From NCBI RefSeq assembly GCF_016862795.1, contig NZ_BONQ01000024.1:156319-220318 (forward strand): a stretch of 64,000 nucleotides of DNA, read 5' to 3'. This document shows, piece by piece, positions 43,970 through 51,995 of the stretch. Both the position numbers and the translations under genes were made by a program. Under the pieces are notes generated by a model. It was given only the letters and a program-made list of their open reading frames with translations. It was not told the DNA's origin and made no database searches. Numbering within the stretch: position 1 is the stretch's first letter; every line of letters starts with the position of its first letter. The stretch is from Dactylosporangium siamense. Its GTDB lineage: Bacteria; Actinomycetota; Actinomycetes; Mycobacteriales; Micromonosporaceae.

Positions 43970-44002
43970 CGGCCCCGGTCCTGCGCGAACAGGCCGGGGC
44001 CG
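43970..44002. terminator. Stem-loop between oppF and the convergent RDD gene
   Basis: CGGCCCCGG (43970-43978) pairs with CCGGGGCCG (43994-44002). CCTG/CAGG extends the stem inward after a one-base bulge. It is placed to terminate both convergent transcripts. Confidence 0.7.
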
Positions 44003-44053
44003 CGGCCTGTCCGCCCTCGACACGTCTCGGACCGGCCGGGACCTCGTGGCGCC

Positions 44054-44986
44054 TTAGTACGGCACCGCGGGGCGCAGCGGGTCGGAGGGGCGCGGGACCG
44101 CCTGCTCGAACGGCCCGACGAGCTGCGGGCCGCCCGCCGCGGTCAGCCCCGGCCACACGCTGGCCGACGCCGCCCGTGCCTTGACCAGCTGGACGGTTGC
44201 CCGCCGGTTCCGCTCGGCGATGACGGCCGCGAGATACGCCCAGCCCGGTGCCTCCGGTGGCGGTGGCGGGGTCGTGCACATGGCGACCTCGCGGGCGAGG
44301 GCCCGGCCCAGGGCGGTGCGGGACGGCTCGGTGATCTCGCGGTTGCGGGCCAGGAAGTGCCGGACGGCGAGGGCCAGGCTGTCGTCGAGACCGGTCAGGT
44401 CCAGCCGCCGAGCCCAGTTCCGCAGCGGCGGCGGCATCGCCGGCACCCAGCCCCAGCTCGCCGGGGTCCGCTCGTGGATGACGATCGTGCCGGCGGCCCA
44501 GTCGCCGAGGCGCTTGCCGCTGCGGCCGACCAGCATCGTGCCGAGGCTCGCGACCCACGTGACGACCGGCAGCAGCAGGCCGGGCCACTCCAGGGCCATG
44601 CCGACCAGGGCGCGGGTGAAGGAGTGCCGGAAGCGGACCGGGCCGCCGTCGTCGCGGACCACGCGCAGGCCCATCGCGGCCTTGCCGGGGGTGCGGCCGC
44701 GCAGGACGGTCTCGAAGAAGGTGGGGTAGCCCAGCACGGTGATCACCAGGATGATCGTGAAGATCGCCTGACCGAGGCCGTCGTCGAAGAGGCCGGCGGT
44801 GCTGGTCACGATCTGGAACATCGTCGCCAGCATGACCAGCACGATGAACAGGACGGCCTGCCCGAACGCGTCGATGATGAGGGCGAGCGCCCGGGAGCCG
44901 AGCCGGGCGACGCGCACGTCGAGCTCGACGGCCTCGCCGCTGACCAGGCGGTCTCCTGGGCTCTCCGGGGCCGTGGCGATGCTCAT
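44054..44986 (-). CDS. RDD family membrane protein
   Basis: A 310-residue protein with an RDD domain in its N-terminal ~150 residues: RVARLGSRALALIIDAFGQAVLF carries the family Arg and Asp in helix 1, then LRGRTPGKAAMGLRVV, and further helices around residues 55-90 and 125-150. The C-terminal 140 residues are soluble. Function is unknown; RDD proteins are thought to transport ions. ATG 44986 is chosen, with ATG 44992 two codons upstream as an alternative. It is divergent from the SpoIIM-like gene by 61 bp, a pairing seen in many actinobacteria. Confidence 0.88.
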   Translation of the reverse strand: MSIATAPESPGDRLVSGEAVELDVRVARLGSRALALIIDAFGQAVLFIVLVMLATMFQIVTSTAGLFDDGLGQAIFTIILVITVLGYPTFFETVLRGRTPGKAAMGLRVVRDDGGPVRFRHSFTRALVGMALEWPGLLLPVVTWVASLGTMLVGRSGKRLGDWAAGTIVIHERTPASWGWVPAMPPPLRNWARRLDLTGLDDSLALAVRHFLARNREITEPSRTALGRALAREVAMCTTPPPPPEAPGWAYLAAVIAERNRRATVQLVKARAASASVWPGLTAAGGPQLVGPFEQAVPRPSDPLRPAVPY

Positions 44987-45035
44987 GGGCAACAGTGTCC
45001 TACACAGGGTGCACCCGGCGGGTGCCCGCGCCGTC

Positions 45036-45041
45036 TACGCT
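45036..45041 (+). promoter_or_regulatory. Leaderless -10 element TACGCT for the SpoIIM-like gene
   Basis: TACGCT, then GCCGTC, then GTG at 45048. Same spacing and nearly the same sequence as at 8082. Confidence 0.55.
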
Positions 45042-45047
45042 GCCGTC

Positions 45048-46043
45048 GTGGACCTGGACGCATACGTCGCGGAGCACGCCGCGGAATGGCGGCGGCTGGA
45101 TCAGCTTTCCCGGCGTCGGCGGGTGACGGCCGCCGAGGCGGACGAGCTGGTCGCGCTCTACCAGCGGGCCGCCACACATCTGTCGGTCGTGCGCAGCCGC
45201 TCTCCCGACCCGGCGCTGGTCGCCCGCCTGTCCCGGCTGGTGCTCGCGGCCCGCAACGCCATCACGGGCGCGCCCGCGTTCTCCTGGAGCCGGGTGGGGC
45301 ACTTCTTCACGGCCGGGTTCCCGCTCGCGGTCTACCGGGCCTGGCCGTGGTGGTCGGGCGTGGCGATGTCGTTCAGTCTGATCGCGTTCGGCATCATGGG
45401 TTACGTCGTGGCGAATCCCGACGTCGCCGACCAGTTCATGGACGACGCGACGATCACCAGGATGATCCAGAGCGACTTCGTCGGCTACTACAGCCAGTAC
45501 GCGTCGCAGAACCAGACCCTGCGCGTGTGGACCAACAACGCGGTGCTGACCGCCGAGTGCCTGGCCGGTGGTGTGCTCATCCTGCCGGTGGTGTTCGTGC
45601 TGTTCTACAACGCGTTCAACGTCGGGATGACCGGCGGCGTGATGATCGCCTACGGGAGCGGCGACGTCTTCTTCGGCATGATCATCCCGCATGGCCTGCT
45701 GGAGCTGACCGCGGTCTTCGTCGGTGCCGGTGTCGGGCTGCGCATCGGCTGGGCGTGGATCGCGCCCGGCCCGCTGCGGACCCGCGGCCGGGCGCTCGTG
45801 GAGGCGGCCCGGGAGGGGATGCTGGTCGCGCTCGGCCTCGTCGTGGTGCTGCTGATCAGCGGCCTCCTGGAGGGCTTCCTGACCCCGTCGGCGTTGCCGA
45901 TGCTGGTCAAGGACGTGATCGGTGCTGTGGTGTGGCTGGCGTTCCTCGCCTACGTGGTGATCCTGGGCCGCGCCGCGGAGGTCCAGGGCGAGTCGACCGA
46001 CCTGCCGGAGGAGCTGACCGAAGCCGCGGTGCCGACGGCCTGA
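45048..46043 (+). CDS. Stage II sporulation protein M-like membrane protein (SpoIIM/DUF95)
   Basis: A 331-residue protein. A soluble helical N-terminus (about residues 1-85, WRRLDQLSRRRRVTAAEADELVALYQRAA) is typical of actinobacterial members. The SpoIIM domain has about six helices between 95 and 310, with FNVGMTGGVMIAY and IIPHGLLELTAVFVGAGVGLRIG as the family core. In Bacillus SpoIIM helps remodel peptidoglycan during engulfment; in actinobacteria the role is unknown. GTG start from a leaderless promoter. Its stop is 13 bp from the end of the convergent DUF58 gene. Confidence 0.9.
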   Translation: MDLDAYVAEHAAEWRRLDQLSRRRRVTAAEADELVALYQRAATHLSVVRSRSPDPALVARLSRLVLAARNAITGAPAFSWSRVGHFFTAGFPLAVYRAWPWWSGVAMSFSLIAFGIMGYVVANPDVADQFMDDATITRMIQSDFVGYYSQYASQNQTLRVWTNNAVLTAECLAGGVLILPVVFVLFYNAFNVGMTGGVMIAYGSGDVFFGMIIPHGLLELTAVFVGAGVGLRIGWAWIAPGPLRTRGRALVEAAREGMLVALGLVVVLLISGLLEGFLTPSALPMLVKDVIGAVVWLAFLAYVVILGRAAEVQGESTDLPEELTEAAVPTA

Positions 46044-46056
46044 GGGCGGCAGGGGT

Positions 46057-47403
46057 TCAGAGCCTGCCGGTGGACTTCAGGGCGAGGTAGTGGTCGGTGA
46101 CCCGGGACGCGAACACGTCGGCCGGGGCGTCGACCACCTCCACGCCGTGGTGGCGCAGCGCGGCGGCGACCCGCTCGCGTTCGGCGAGGGTGCGCTGGGC
46201 GGAGGCGGCGGCGTAGACCTCGTCCGGGCCCGCGTCCGGCCGCACCTGGGCGAGCCGGCTCAGCGCCGGATCGTGCACCGCCGCGACGACGATCTTGTGC
46301 TTGGCGGCGAGCTGCGGCAGGACCGGCAGCAGGCCGTCGCCGAGCGCGCCCGGCTCCAGCGCGGTGAACAGCACCACCAGCGCGCGTTTGCGTTCCCGGC
46401 GCAGGACCTCGCCGGCGACCAGGCCGAAGTCCGTCTCGACCAGGGCCGGCTCCAGCGGCGCCATCGCGGTGACGAGCCGCCAGAGCAGGGTGCGCTTGTC
46501 GACGTTGGTCACCGAAGCGCGGACCGTGGTGTCGACGGCGAGCAGGTCGACCCGGTCGTCCGCGCGGGCCGCGACGGAGGCGAGCAGCAGTGCGGCGTCC
46601 ATGGCCGCGTCGAGTCGCGGTTCGTCGCCGATCCGGGCCGCCGACGTCCGGCCCGTGTCCAGGACGCAGACCAGCCGCCGGTCGCGCTCCGGCCGCCAGG
46701 TGCGCACCACCACGTCGGAGCGGCGGGCGCTGCCCCGCCAGTCGATGGAGCGGACGTCGTCGCCGATCACGTACTCGCGCAGCGTGTCGAACTCGGTGCC
46801 CTGGCCGCGGCCGCGGGTCACCACCGAACCGTCCAGGATGCGCAGGCGGGCGACCTTCTCCGGCAGGATCCGGCGGGAGGCGAACGCCGGGTACACCCGC
46901 AGCCGCCACGGTGGTGTCATGGCCTCCGCGGCCCGGCGGGTCGTCTGCCGGTAGGCCAGCCGCAACGGACCATAGGCCCGCAGCGTGACCCGGACGGCCG
47001 GGCGGTCCCCGCGCCGGGTCGGGGTCAGCGTGGTCGTCACCCGGACCGCCCGGCCGGGGTCGACGCGTACCTCCTGCTCGGTCGGGTACGCGCCGGCGGA
47101 CGGCACCCACGCGTCGCGGACCCTTCCGATGAACGGCCGGTCCGAGCCGTTGCGGACGACCAGCTCGACGCTGCCGGTGTCGCCCAGCCACAGGGACTGG
47201 TGGCCGGTGCGGGAGAGGGTCATCGCCCGCGGCGGCGCGGCGCCGAGGACGTCCACGGCGCACAGGATCGCGACCGCGGTGACCAGGATCGCCGCGCCGA
47301 GCCACAGCCAGCCGCCGCTCACCGTGTCGCCGAGGACGATGCCGATCAGCGCGAGCAGGACCGTGCCGGCGGCGACGATCGCCGCCGGTCGCCAGGTGAT
47401 CAC
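46057..47403 (-). CDS. DUF58 domain-containing protein
   Basis: A 448-residue protein with two N-terminal helices (about residues 6-25 and 32-50), a beta-rich middle and the DUF58 domain, whose signature EFDTLREYVIGDDVRSIDWRGSARR is near residue 210. The later part resembles a von Willebrand factor A fold (LVCVLDTGRTS). Such proteins pair with MoxR ATPases as membrane-anchored partners. The GTG start lies 25 bp after the MoxR stop. Last gene of a five-gene minus-strand operon. Confidence 0.9.
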   Translation of the reverse strand: MITWRPAAIVAAGTVLLALIGIVLGDTVSGGWLWLGAAILVTAVAILCAVDVLGAAPPRAMTLSRTGHQSLWLGDTGSVELVVRNGSDRPFIGRVRDAWVPSAGAYPTEQEVRVDPGRAVRVTTTLTPTRRGDRPAVRVTLRAYGPLRLAYRQTTRRAAEAMTPPWRLRVYPAFASRRILPEKVARLRILDGSVVTRGRGQGTEFDTLREYVIGDDVRSIDWRGSARRSDVVVRTWRPERDRRLVCVLDTGRTSAARIGDEPRLDAAMDAALLLASVAARADDRVDLLAVDTTVRASVTNVDKRTLLWRLVTAMAPLEPALVETDFGLVAGEVLRRERKRALVVLFTALEPGALGDGLLPVLPQLAAKHKIVVAAVHDPALSRLAQVRPDAGPDEVYAAASAQRTLAERERVAAALRHHGVEVVDAPADVFASRVTDHYLALKSTGRL

Positions 47404-47428
47404 GCGCGCACCCCGCCGGTCCGGCGGG

Positions 47429-48433
47429 TCATCGGGGGGTCGGCACGGTGGCCAGGACGGAGTCGAGGACCGCGTCGGCGGTCACGCCCTCCAGCTCCGC
47501 CTCGGCCCGCAGCCGCACCCGGTGCCGCAGCGTCGGCCGGGCGAGGGCCTTCACGTCGTCCGGGGTGACGTAGTCGCGGCCGGTCAGCCACGACCAGGCC
47601 TTCGCCGCGGCGAGCAGCGCCGTCGCGCCCCGCGGCGAGGCGCCGAGCTCCAGCGACGGCGACACCCGGGTCGCGCGGCAGAGGTCGACCACGTAGGCGA
47701 GGACGCCGTCGGCGACGGAGACCTGCTGCACCGCGGCGCGGGCGGCGGCGAGGTCGGCCGCGGTCGCGACCGCGCGCACCCCGGCGTCGCGCAGCCGGCG
47801 CGGGTCGAAGCCCTGGTGGTGGGCGCGCAGCACGCCGAGCTCCTCGTCCCGGGTCGGCAGCGGCACGGTCAGCTTCAGCAGGAACCGGTCCAGCTGCGCC
47901 TCCGGCAGCGGGTAGGTGCCCTCGTACTCGATCGGGTTCTGCGTCGCGGCGACCAGGAACGGGTCCGGCAGCGGGCGGGCCCGGCCCTCGACGGAGACCT
48001 GGCGCTCCTCCATGACCTCCAGCAGCGACGCCTGGGTCTTCGGCGGGGTCCGGTTGATCTCGTCGGCGAGCAACAGGTTGGTGAAGACCGGTCCTTCCCG
48101 GAACTGGAACTCGGCGGAACGCGCGTCGAAGATCAGCGACCCGGTGACGTCGCCGGGCATCAGGTCCGGGGTGAACTGGACCCGCTTCGTGTCCAGGTCC
48201 AGCGCGGCGGCGACGGTGCGCACGAGCAGCGTCTTCGCCACGCCCGGCACGCCCTCCAGGAGCACGTGCCCGCGGGCCAGGAGCGCGATCACCATGCCGG
48301 ACACCACGGCGTCCTGGCCGACGACGACCTTGCCGACCTCGGCGCGCAGCCGGCCGAGGGCGGCGCGGGCCTGCTGCGGGTCCCCGGCCGGCTCGGGCGC
48401 CTGCTTGGCCAGCGGGATAGCGGTGTCGGTCAC
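47429..48433 (-). CDS. MoxR-family AAA+ ATPase
   Basis: A 334-residue chaperone-like ATPase. Walker A is GVPGVAKT near residue 60, Walker B LLLADEINRTPPKTQASLLE near residue 118, sensor 1 ATQNPIEYEGTYPLPEAQLDRF near residue 156 and the C-terminal lid has SPRGATALLAAAKAWS. GTG is the start, overlapping the DUF4350 stop (GTGA). MoxR proteins assist assembly of partner proteins with VWA/DUF58 domains; here the DUF58 gene is next. Confidence 0.94.
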   Translation of the reverse strand: MTDTAIPLAKQAPEPAGDPQQARAALGRLRAEVGKVVVGQDAVVSGMVIALLARGHVLLEGVPGVAKTLLVRTVAAALDLDTKRVQFTPDLMPGDVTGSLIFDARSAEFQFREGPVFTNLLLADEINRTPPKTQASLLEVMEERQVSVEGRARPLPDPFLVAATQNPIEYEGTYPLPEAQLDRFLLKLTVPLPTRDEELGVLRAHHQGFDPRRLRDAGVRAVATAADLAAARAAVQQVSVADGVLAYVVDLCRATRVSPSLELGASPRGATALLAAAKAWSWLTGRDYVTPDDVKALARPTLRHRVRLRAEAELEGVTADAVLDSVLATVPTPR

Positions 48434-49770
48434 CGTCGGGCTCCTTCTGCGTCGGGTTGTTCGGTGGTGACGGCCTCGACCAGGGCCTCCAGCTGGATGG
48501 CCGCGATGACCAGCGAGCCGTCGTCCTCGGGCGGCGCGCCGAAGAGCGTGTCCCTGACGGTGTGCTGGGGCCAGCCGCTCGACGCGGCGACCGCGGTGAC
48601 GATCGTCTCCCGGTGGGTGCCGGGCTCCAGCCGCAGCAGCCGCGCCATCCTGCTCAGCGCGGCGGACCGCAGCGTCGTCAGGGACTCCTCGCGCGCCCTG
48701 GCCCGCTGGTAGAGCCGGCCGCGGCCGGTGACCGTCTCGCCGGCGCGGACCACGACGGGCAGCGGCTCCACCACCGGCCCGCCCATTCTGCGCGCCCGGG
48801 CGAGGGCGTACAGCAGGAACGCCACGGCGAGCAGCACGGCGACGACGTAGGTCCATGCCGGGAAGGCATGCCACAGCGGGTTCTGGCGTTCGGACTGCTG
48901 TGGCGAGGGGGTCTGCGGCGGCGCGCTCGGCCGCTGCGGCGTGGTCCGCCCGCCGCTGGGGGTGCCGCTGGGGCGGTCCGGGCCGGCGGTCTGTGTCGGC
49001 CCGGCGGTGCTGGTGGGCTGCCGCGTCGGTCCGCCCTGGTACGGGTTCTCCTCCGGCTTCGGCGGTGCCTCCCGGTGGTGCAGGTCGACCCAGACCAGCA
49101 GCGGCCGCTCGGTCAGCAGGCCGACGGCGAGCTTCGCGTTGCCGAACTCGCCGATCCGGTCGTTGCGGAACGGGTCCGCGGAGCCGACGACCGCCATCGT
49201 CGTCCAGCCCCGGCTCAACACCACGAGCGAGTCGTCGTAGCAGCGGGCGAGCTGCGCCTCGCCGGCCTGGTTGACCGGCCCGTACCGGGTCCGGCGCACC
49301 CCCGCCCGGCCGGCGTCCGTCGCCGGCCGGTAGTCGCAGCCGGGCGCGCTCACCCCGCTGGCGAGGGCCCGGTCGGTGCCTTCGATGGGCACCTGGCCGC
49401 GCAGCAGGGTCTCCCGGCTCGGCTCGACAACCACGACCCGGGTCGCGGACGACAGCAGCGCCAGCCGCCGCAGGTACTCCGGGTGGACGAACTGCGGGGT
49501 GGTGAGCAGGATCGTGACGTCGCCGCGGTTCTCGGGGAGGAAGGCGTCGGCGGTGCCGCCGACCCGGGCGATCTTCACCCCGGCCGCCCGCACACCGTCG
49601 GCCAGGGTGCTGGCGCCGATGGCGGCCGTGCTCGCCGGCGACAGGTAGGCGGGGTCGTCCTCGTCCGGCTGCTCCAGCTCGAACAGCACCAGGCCGGTCA
49701 GCAGGACGAGCAGGACGGTGGCGGGCGGGACGGCGAGCCGCAGCCACCGCCACGAGCGCGGTTTCTTCAT
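48430..49770 (-). CDS. DUF4350 domain-containing membrane protein
   Basis: A 446-residue protein. An N-terminal helix (about 14-32) is followed by an extracytoplasmic DUF4350 domain to about residue 225 (ILLTTPQFVHPEYLRRLALL, VVVEPSRETLL, VVLSRGWTTMAVVGSADPF). Next is a Pro/Thr/Gln-rich linker (about 240-300), a second helix near residue 310 (YVVAVLLAVAFLLYALARARR) and a cytoplasmic tail. The family accompanies MoxR and DUF58 in actinobacteria; the fold resembles a flavodoxin/glutamine-amidotransferase-like domain, without known activity. Coupled by 4-bp overlaps on both sides. Confidence 0.85.
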   Translation of the reverse strand: MKKPRSWRWLRLAVPPATVLLVLLTGLVLFELEQPDEDDPAYLSPASTAAIGASTLADGVRAAGVKIARVGGTADAFLPENRGDVTILLTTPQFVHPEYLRRLALLSSATRVVVVEPSRETLLRGQVPIEGTDRALASGVSAPGCDYRPATDAGRAGVRRTRYGPVNQAGEAQLARCYDDSLVVLSRGWTTMAVVGSADPFRNDRIGEFGNAKLAVGLLTERPLLVWVDLHHREAPPKPEENPYQGGPTRQPTSTAGPTQTAGPDRPSGTPSGGRTTPQRPSAPPQTPSPQQSERQNPLWHAFPAWTYVVAVLLAVAFLLYALARARRMGGPVVEPLPVVVRAGETVTGRGRLYQRARAREESLTTLRSAALSRMARLLRLEPGTHRETIVTAVAASSGWPQHTVRDTLFGAPPEDDGSLVIAAIQLEALVEAVTTEQPDAEGARR

Positions 49771-50318
49771 GCGTCGACCTCCGCCGCGTACTGCCGCATC
49801 AGGGTGTCGTGCTCGGCGGTGGCGGGAAGCTGCCCGTACCAGATGTCGGAGAAGATCCCGGTCGCGCCGCGCAACGGCGGCTCGACGCCCGGTGCCACCA
49901 CCGCCGCGGCCCGCGCCACCTCGGTGACGGTCATGCCCGGCAGGACCTCGACCGCGCGCCGCTCGACCAGGCCGCGCACGATCGCCCGGAGCCGTTCCCG
50001 GACCGCCTCGGCGTAGCGCCCCTCCGCGGCGAGCCGGTCGGCGAGCGTCAGGAACACCGCGGCCGGCACGTCGGGCAGCTCGTCGCCGGCGAGGTCCGCC
50101 TCGGTGAGCTCGACCGGCTCCGGCGCGACCGGCTTCTCCGGCTTCTTCGCCGATTTGCGGCGGCGCCGCAGCCTGGGGAAGCGGGCCGGGATCCAGCGCG
50201 GATAGGTGTAGTGCAGCACGCCGACGAGGATCGAGGCCAGCAGCAGGACGAGCACCAGCAGCGGCAGCCCGATCCGGGAGGACAGCACCTCCAGGAACTC
50301 GGCCCAGGTGCGGGTCAT
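49767..50318 (-). CDS. DUF4129 domain-containing protein
   Basis: A 183-residue protein with one helix (about 18-36), a very basic juxtamembrane stretch (RFPRLRRRRKSAKKPEKP) and a soluble DUF4129 domain: LADRLAAEGRYAEAVRERLRAIVRGLVERRAVEVLPGMT split across residues 95-135, ending ATAEHDTLMRQYAAEV. DUF4129 often occurs as the tail of transglutaminase-like proteins of the MoxR system; here it stands alone. It overlaps neighbours by ATGA at both ends. Confidence 0.87.
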   Translation of the reverse strand: MTRTWAEFLEVLSSRIGLPLLVLVLLLASILVGVLHYTYPRWIPARFPRLRRRRKSAKKPEKPVAPEPVELTEADLAGDELPDVPAAVFLTLADRLAAEGRYAEAVRERLRAIVRGLVERRAVEVLPGMTVTEVARAAAVVAPGVEPPLRGATGIFSDIWYGQLPATAEHDTLMRQYAAEVDA

Positions 50319-51166
50319 CGCTTCACCGCGCCGAGCACGGCGGCCTGGGCCAGGTCGACGGGCCGGCCGAGCCGCCGGGAGCGGCCGACGGCGACGTCCA
50401 GGCCCTCGATCCGCATCCGGCACTCCAGGTAGAGCACCGCGTCGAGGCAGGCGAGCGCGGCGTAGACGACGGTGTTGGCCAGGATCCACACCGCCACGGT
50501 CGTGACCTGGCTGAGCAGCGCGTCGCTGGGCAGCACGGTCGCCAGCAGCGCGCCGGTGCCCCAGCCGATGGCCACCCGGATCGCCGCCCAGCCGCCGTAG
50601 CTGCCCAGCCGGATCGCCACCCCGCGCAAACCGACCGGGGCGAGGTTGAACGAGCGGGCCAGGGCCGCGCCGGGGCCGACCCGGTCGACCGCGAGGGCGG
50701 GCGCGGCCAGGCCGATCGCGCCGAAGAAGTAGAACCAGGGCAGCGCCACGATCGCGCTCGGCAGCAGGATCAGGCCGACGGCCACCGCCAGGACGATCAG
50801 CGCGGGCGCCCGGCGTCCCCACTGGCGCAGCAGGTCACGGGCCGGCACCGGGGCGCCGAGGAGGGCCGGCCCGGCGGCGGCGCCGGTCAGCCCGCCGAGC
50901 AGGGCCAGGACGATACCCTCGGTGGTCAGGCCGCAGCAGAAGACCAGCCACCAGAGCCCGCCGTCGTCGCTGCTGAACACGTCGGTCGTGCCGTCCACCC
51001 CGGCTGCGGAGCGCAACGGAAACAGCACCGCCTGCTCGCACAGTGCCAGCACGAACGCGACGATCAGGAGCAATCGGGCATTGATCCGCAGCAGCTGCAC
51101 CGCCGCGTCGAGCAGCTCACCGAACGTGAGCGGACGCAGGGGGATGACGGGGCTGGACTGCTCCAC
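50315..51166 (-). CDS. Polytopic membrane protein, first gene of the MoxR operon
   Basis: A 283-residue membrane protein of unknown function. It begins IPLRPLTFGELLDAAVQLLRINARLLL, a conserved start in actinobacterial proteins related to the membrane domain of glycerophosphodiester phosphodiesterases. About five to six hydrophobic segments follow (residues 32-48, 72-100, 120-160, 190-215, 225-250). GTG start at 51166. The mtrA gene is divergent, 119 bp away, so this operon and mtrAB may share regulation. Confidence 0.8.
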   Translation of the reverse strand: MEQSSPVIPLRPLTFGELLDAAVQLLRINARLLLIVAFVLALCEQAVLFPLRSAAGVDGTTDVFSSDDGGLWWLVFCCGLTTEGIVLALLGGLTGAAAGPALLGAPVPARDLLRQWGRRAPALIVLAVAVGLILLPSAIVALPWFYFFGAIGLAAPALAVDRVGPGAALARSFNLAPVGLRGVAIRLGSYGGWAAIRVAIGWGTGALLATVLPSDALLSQVTTVAVWILANTVVYAALACLDAVLYLECRMRIEGLDVAVGRSRRLGRPVDLAQAAVLGAVKR

Positions 51167-51285
51167 GCGGACACCGTAGTCGGAAGGCGCGAACTGGGCT
51201 GTCCGCCCTACCGCAAAGCCGGAAAGTCACCAAGATCGGGCATCGGGTTCCCATCTTCGGGCGTCGAGGTGAAATATTGGACCGC

Positions 51286-51975
51286 ATGAGAGCCCGAGTC
51301 CTGGTGGTCGACGACGACCCCGCCCTTGCCGAGATGCTCGGCATCGTCCTGCGCAGCGAAGGCTTCCTCCCCTCCTTCGTCGCGGACGGCGAGCGTGCCC
51401 TCGGTGCGTTCCGGGACAGCCGGCCCGACATCGTCCTGCTCGACCTGATGCTGCCGGGGATGAGCGGCATCGACGTGTGCCGGTCCATCCGCGCCGAGTC
51501 CGGCGTGCCGATCGTGATGCTCACCGCCAAGAGCGACACGGTCGACGTCGTGCTCGGCCTCGAGTCCGGCGCCGACGACTACGTCATGAAGCCGTTCAAG
51601 CCGAAGGAGCTGGTCGCGCGCATGCGGGCCCGGCTGCGCCGCGGTGAGGACGTCGCCCCGGAGATGCTGACCATCGGGCCGCCCGGCAACCAGATCACCA
51701 TAGACGTGCCCGCGCACACCGTGATGCGCGACGGCGAGGAGGTCAAGCTGACCCCGCTCGAGTTCGACCTGCTGGTGGCCCTGGCCCGCAAGCCGCGCCA
51801 GGTGTTCACCCGCGAGGTGCTGCTCGAGCAGGTCTGGGGCTACCGGCACGCCGCCGACACCCGCCTGGTCAACGTGCACGTCCAGCGGCTGCGCGCCAAG
51901 ATCGAGCCGGACCCGGAGAAGCCGGAGATCATCCTCACCGTCCGTGGCGTCGGCTACAAGGCCGGCACAGGCTGA
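51286..51975 (+). CDS. mtrA: Two-component response regulator MtrA
   Basis: A 229-residue OmpR/PhoB-type regulator, one residue from the mycobacterial length. The receiver domain has VLVVDDDPALAEML, phospho-acceptor Asp in IVLLDLMLPGMSG near residue 53, MLTAKSD and DYVMKPFKPKEL. The winged helix ends with VWGYRHAADTRLVNVHVQRLRAKIE. MtrA controls cell division, cell-wall hydrolases and (in streptomycetes) development. ATG 51286 is preferred to the TTG at 51277 by length. mtrB follows after 20 bp. Confidence 0.96.
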   Translation: MRARVLVVDDDPALAEMLGIVLRSEGFLPSFVADGERALGAFRDSRPDIVLLDLMLPGMSGIDVCRSIRAESGVPIVMLTAKSDTVDVVLGLESGADDYVMKPFKPKELVARMRARLRRGEDVAPEMLTIGPPGNQITIDVPAHTVMRDGEEVKLTPLEFDLLVALARKPRQVFTREVLLEQVWGYRHAADTRLVNVHVQRLRAKIEPDPEKPEIILTVRGVGYKAGTG

Positions 51976-51995
51976 GTCCCGAACAGGTTCCTCCC

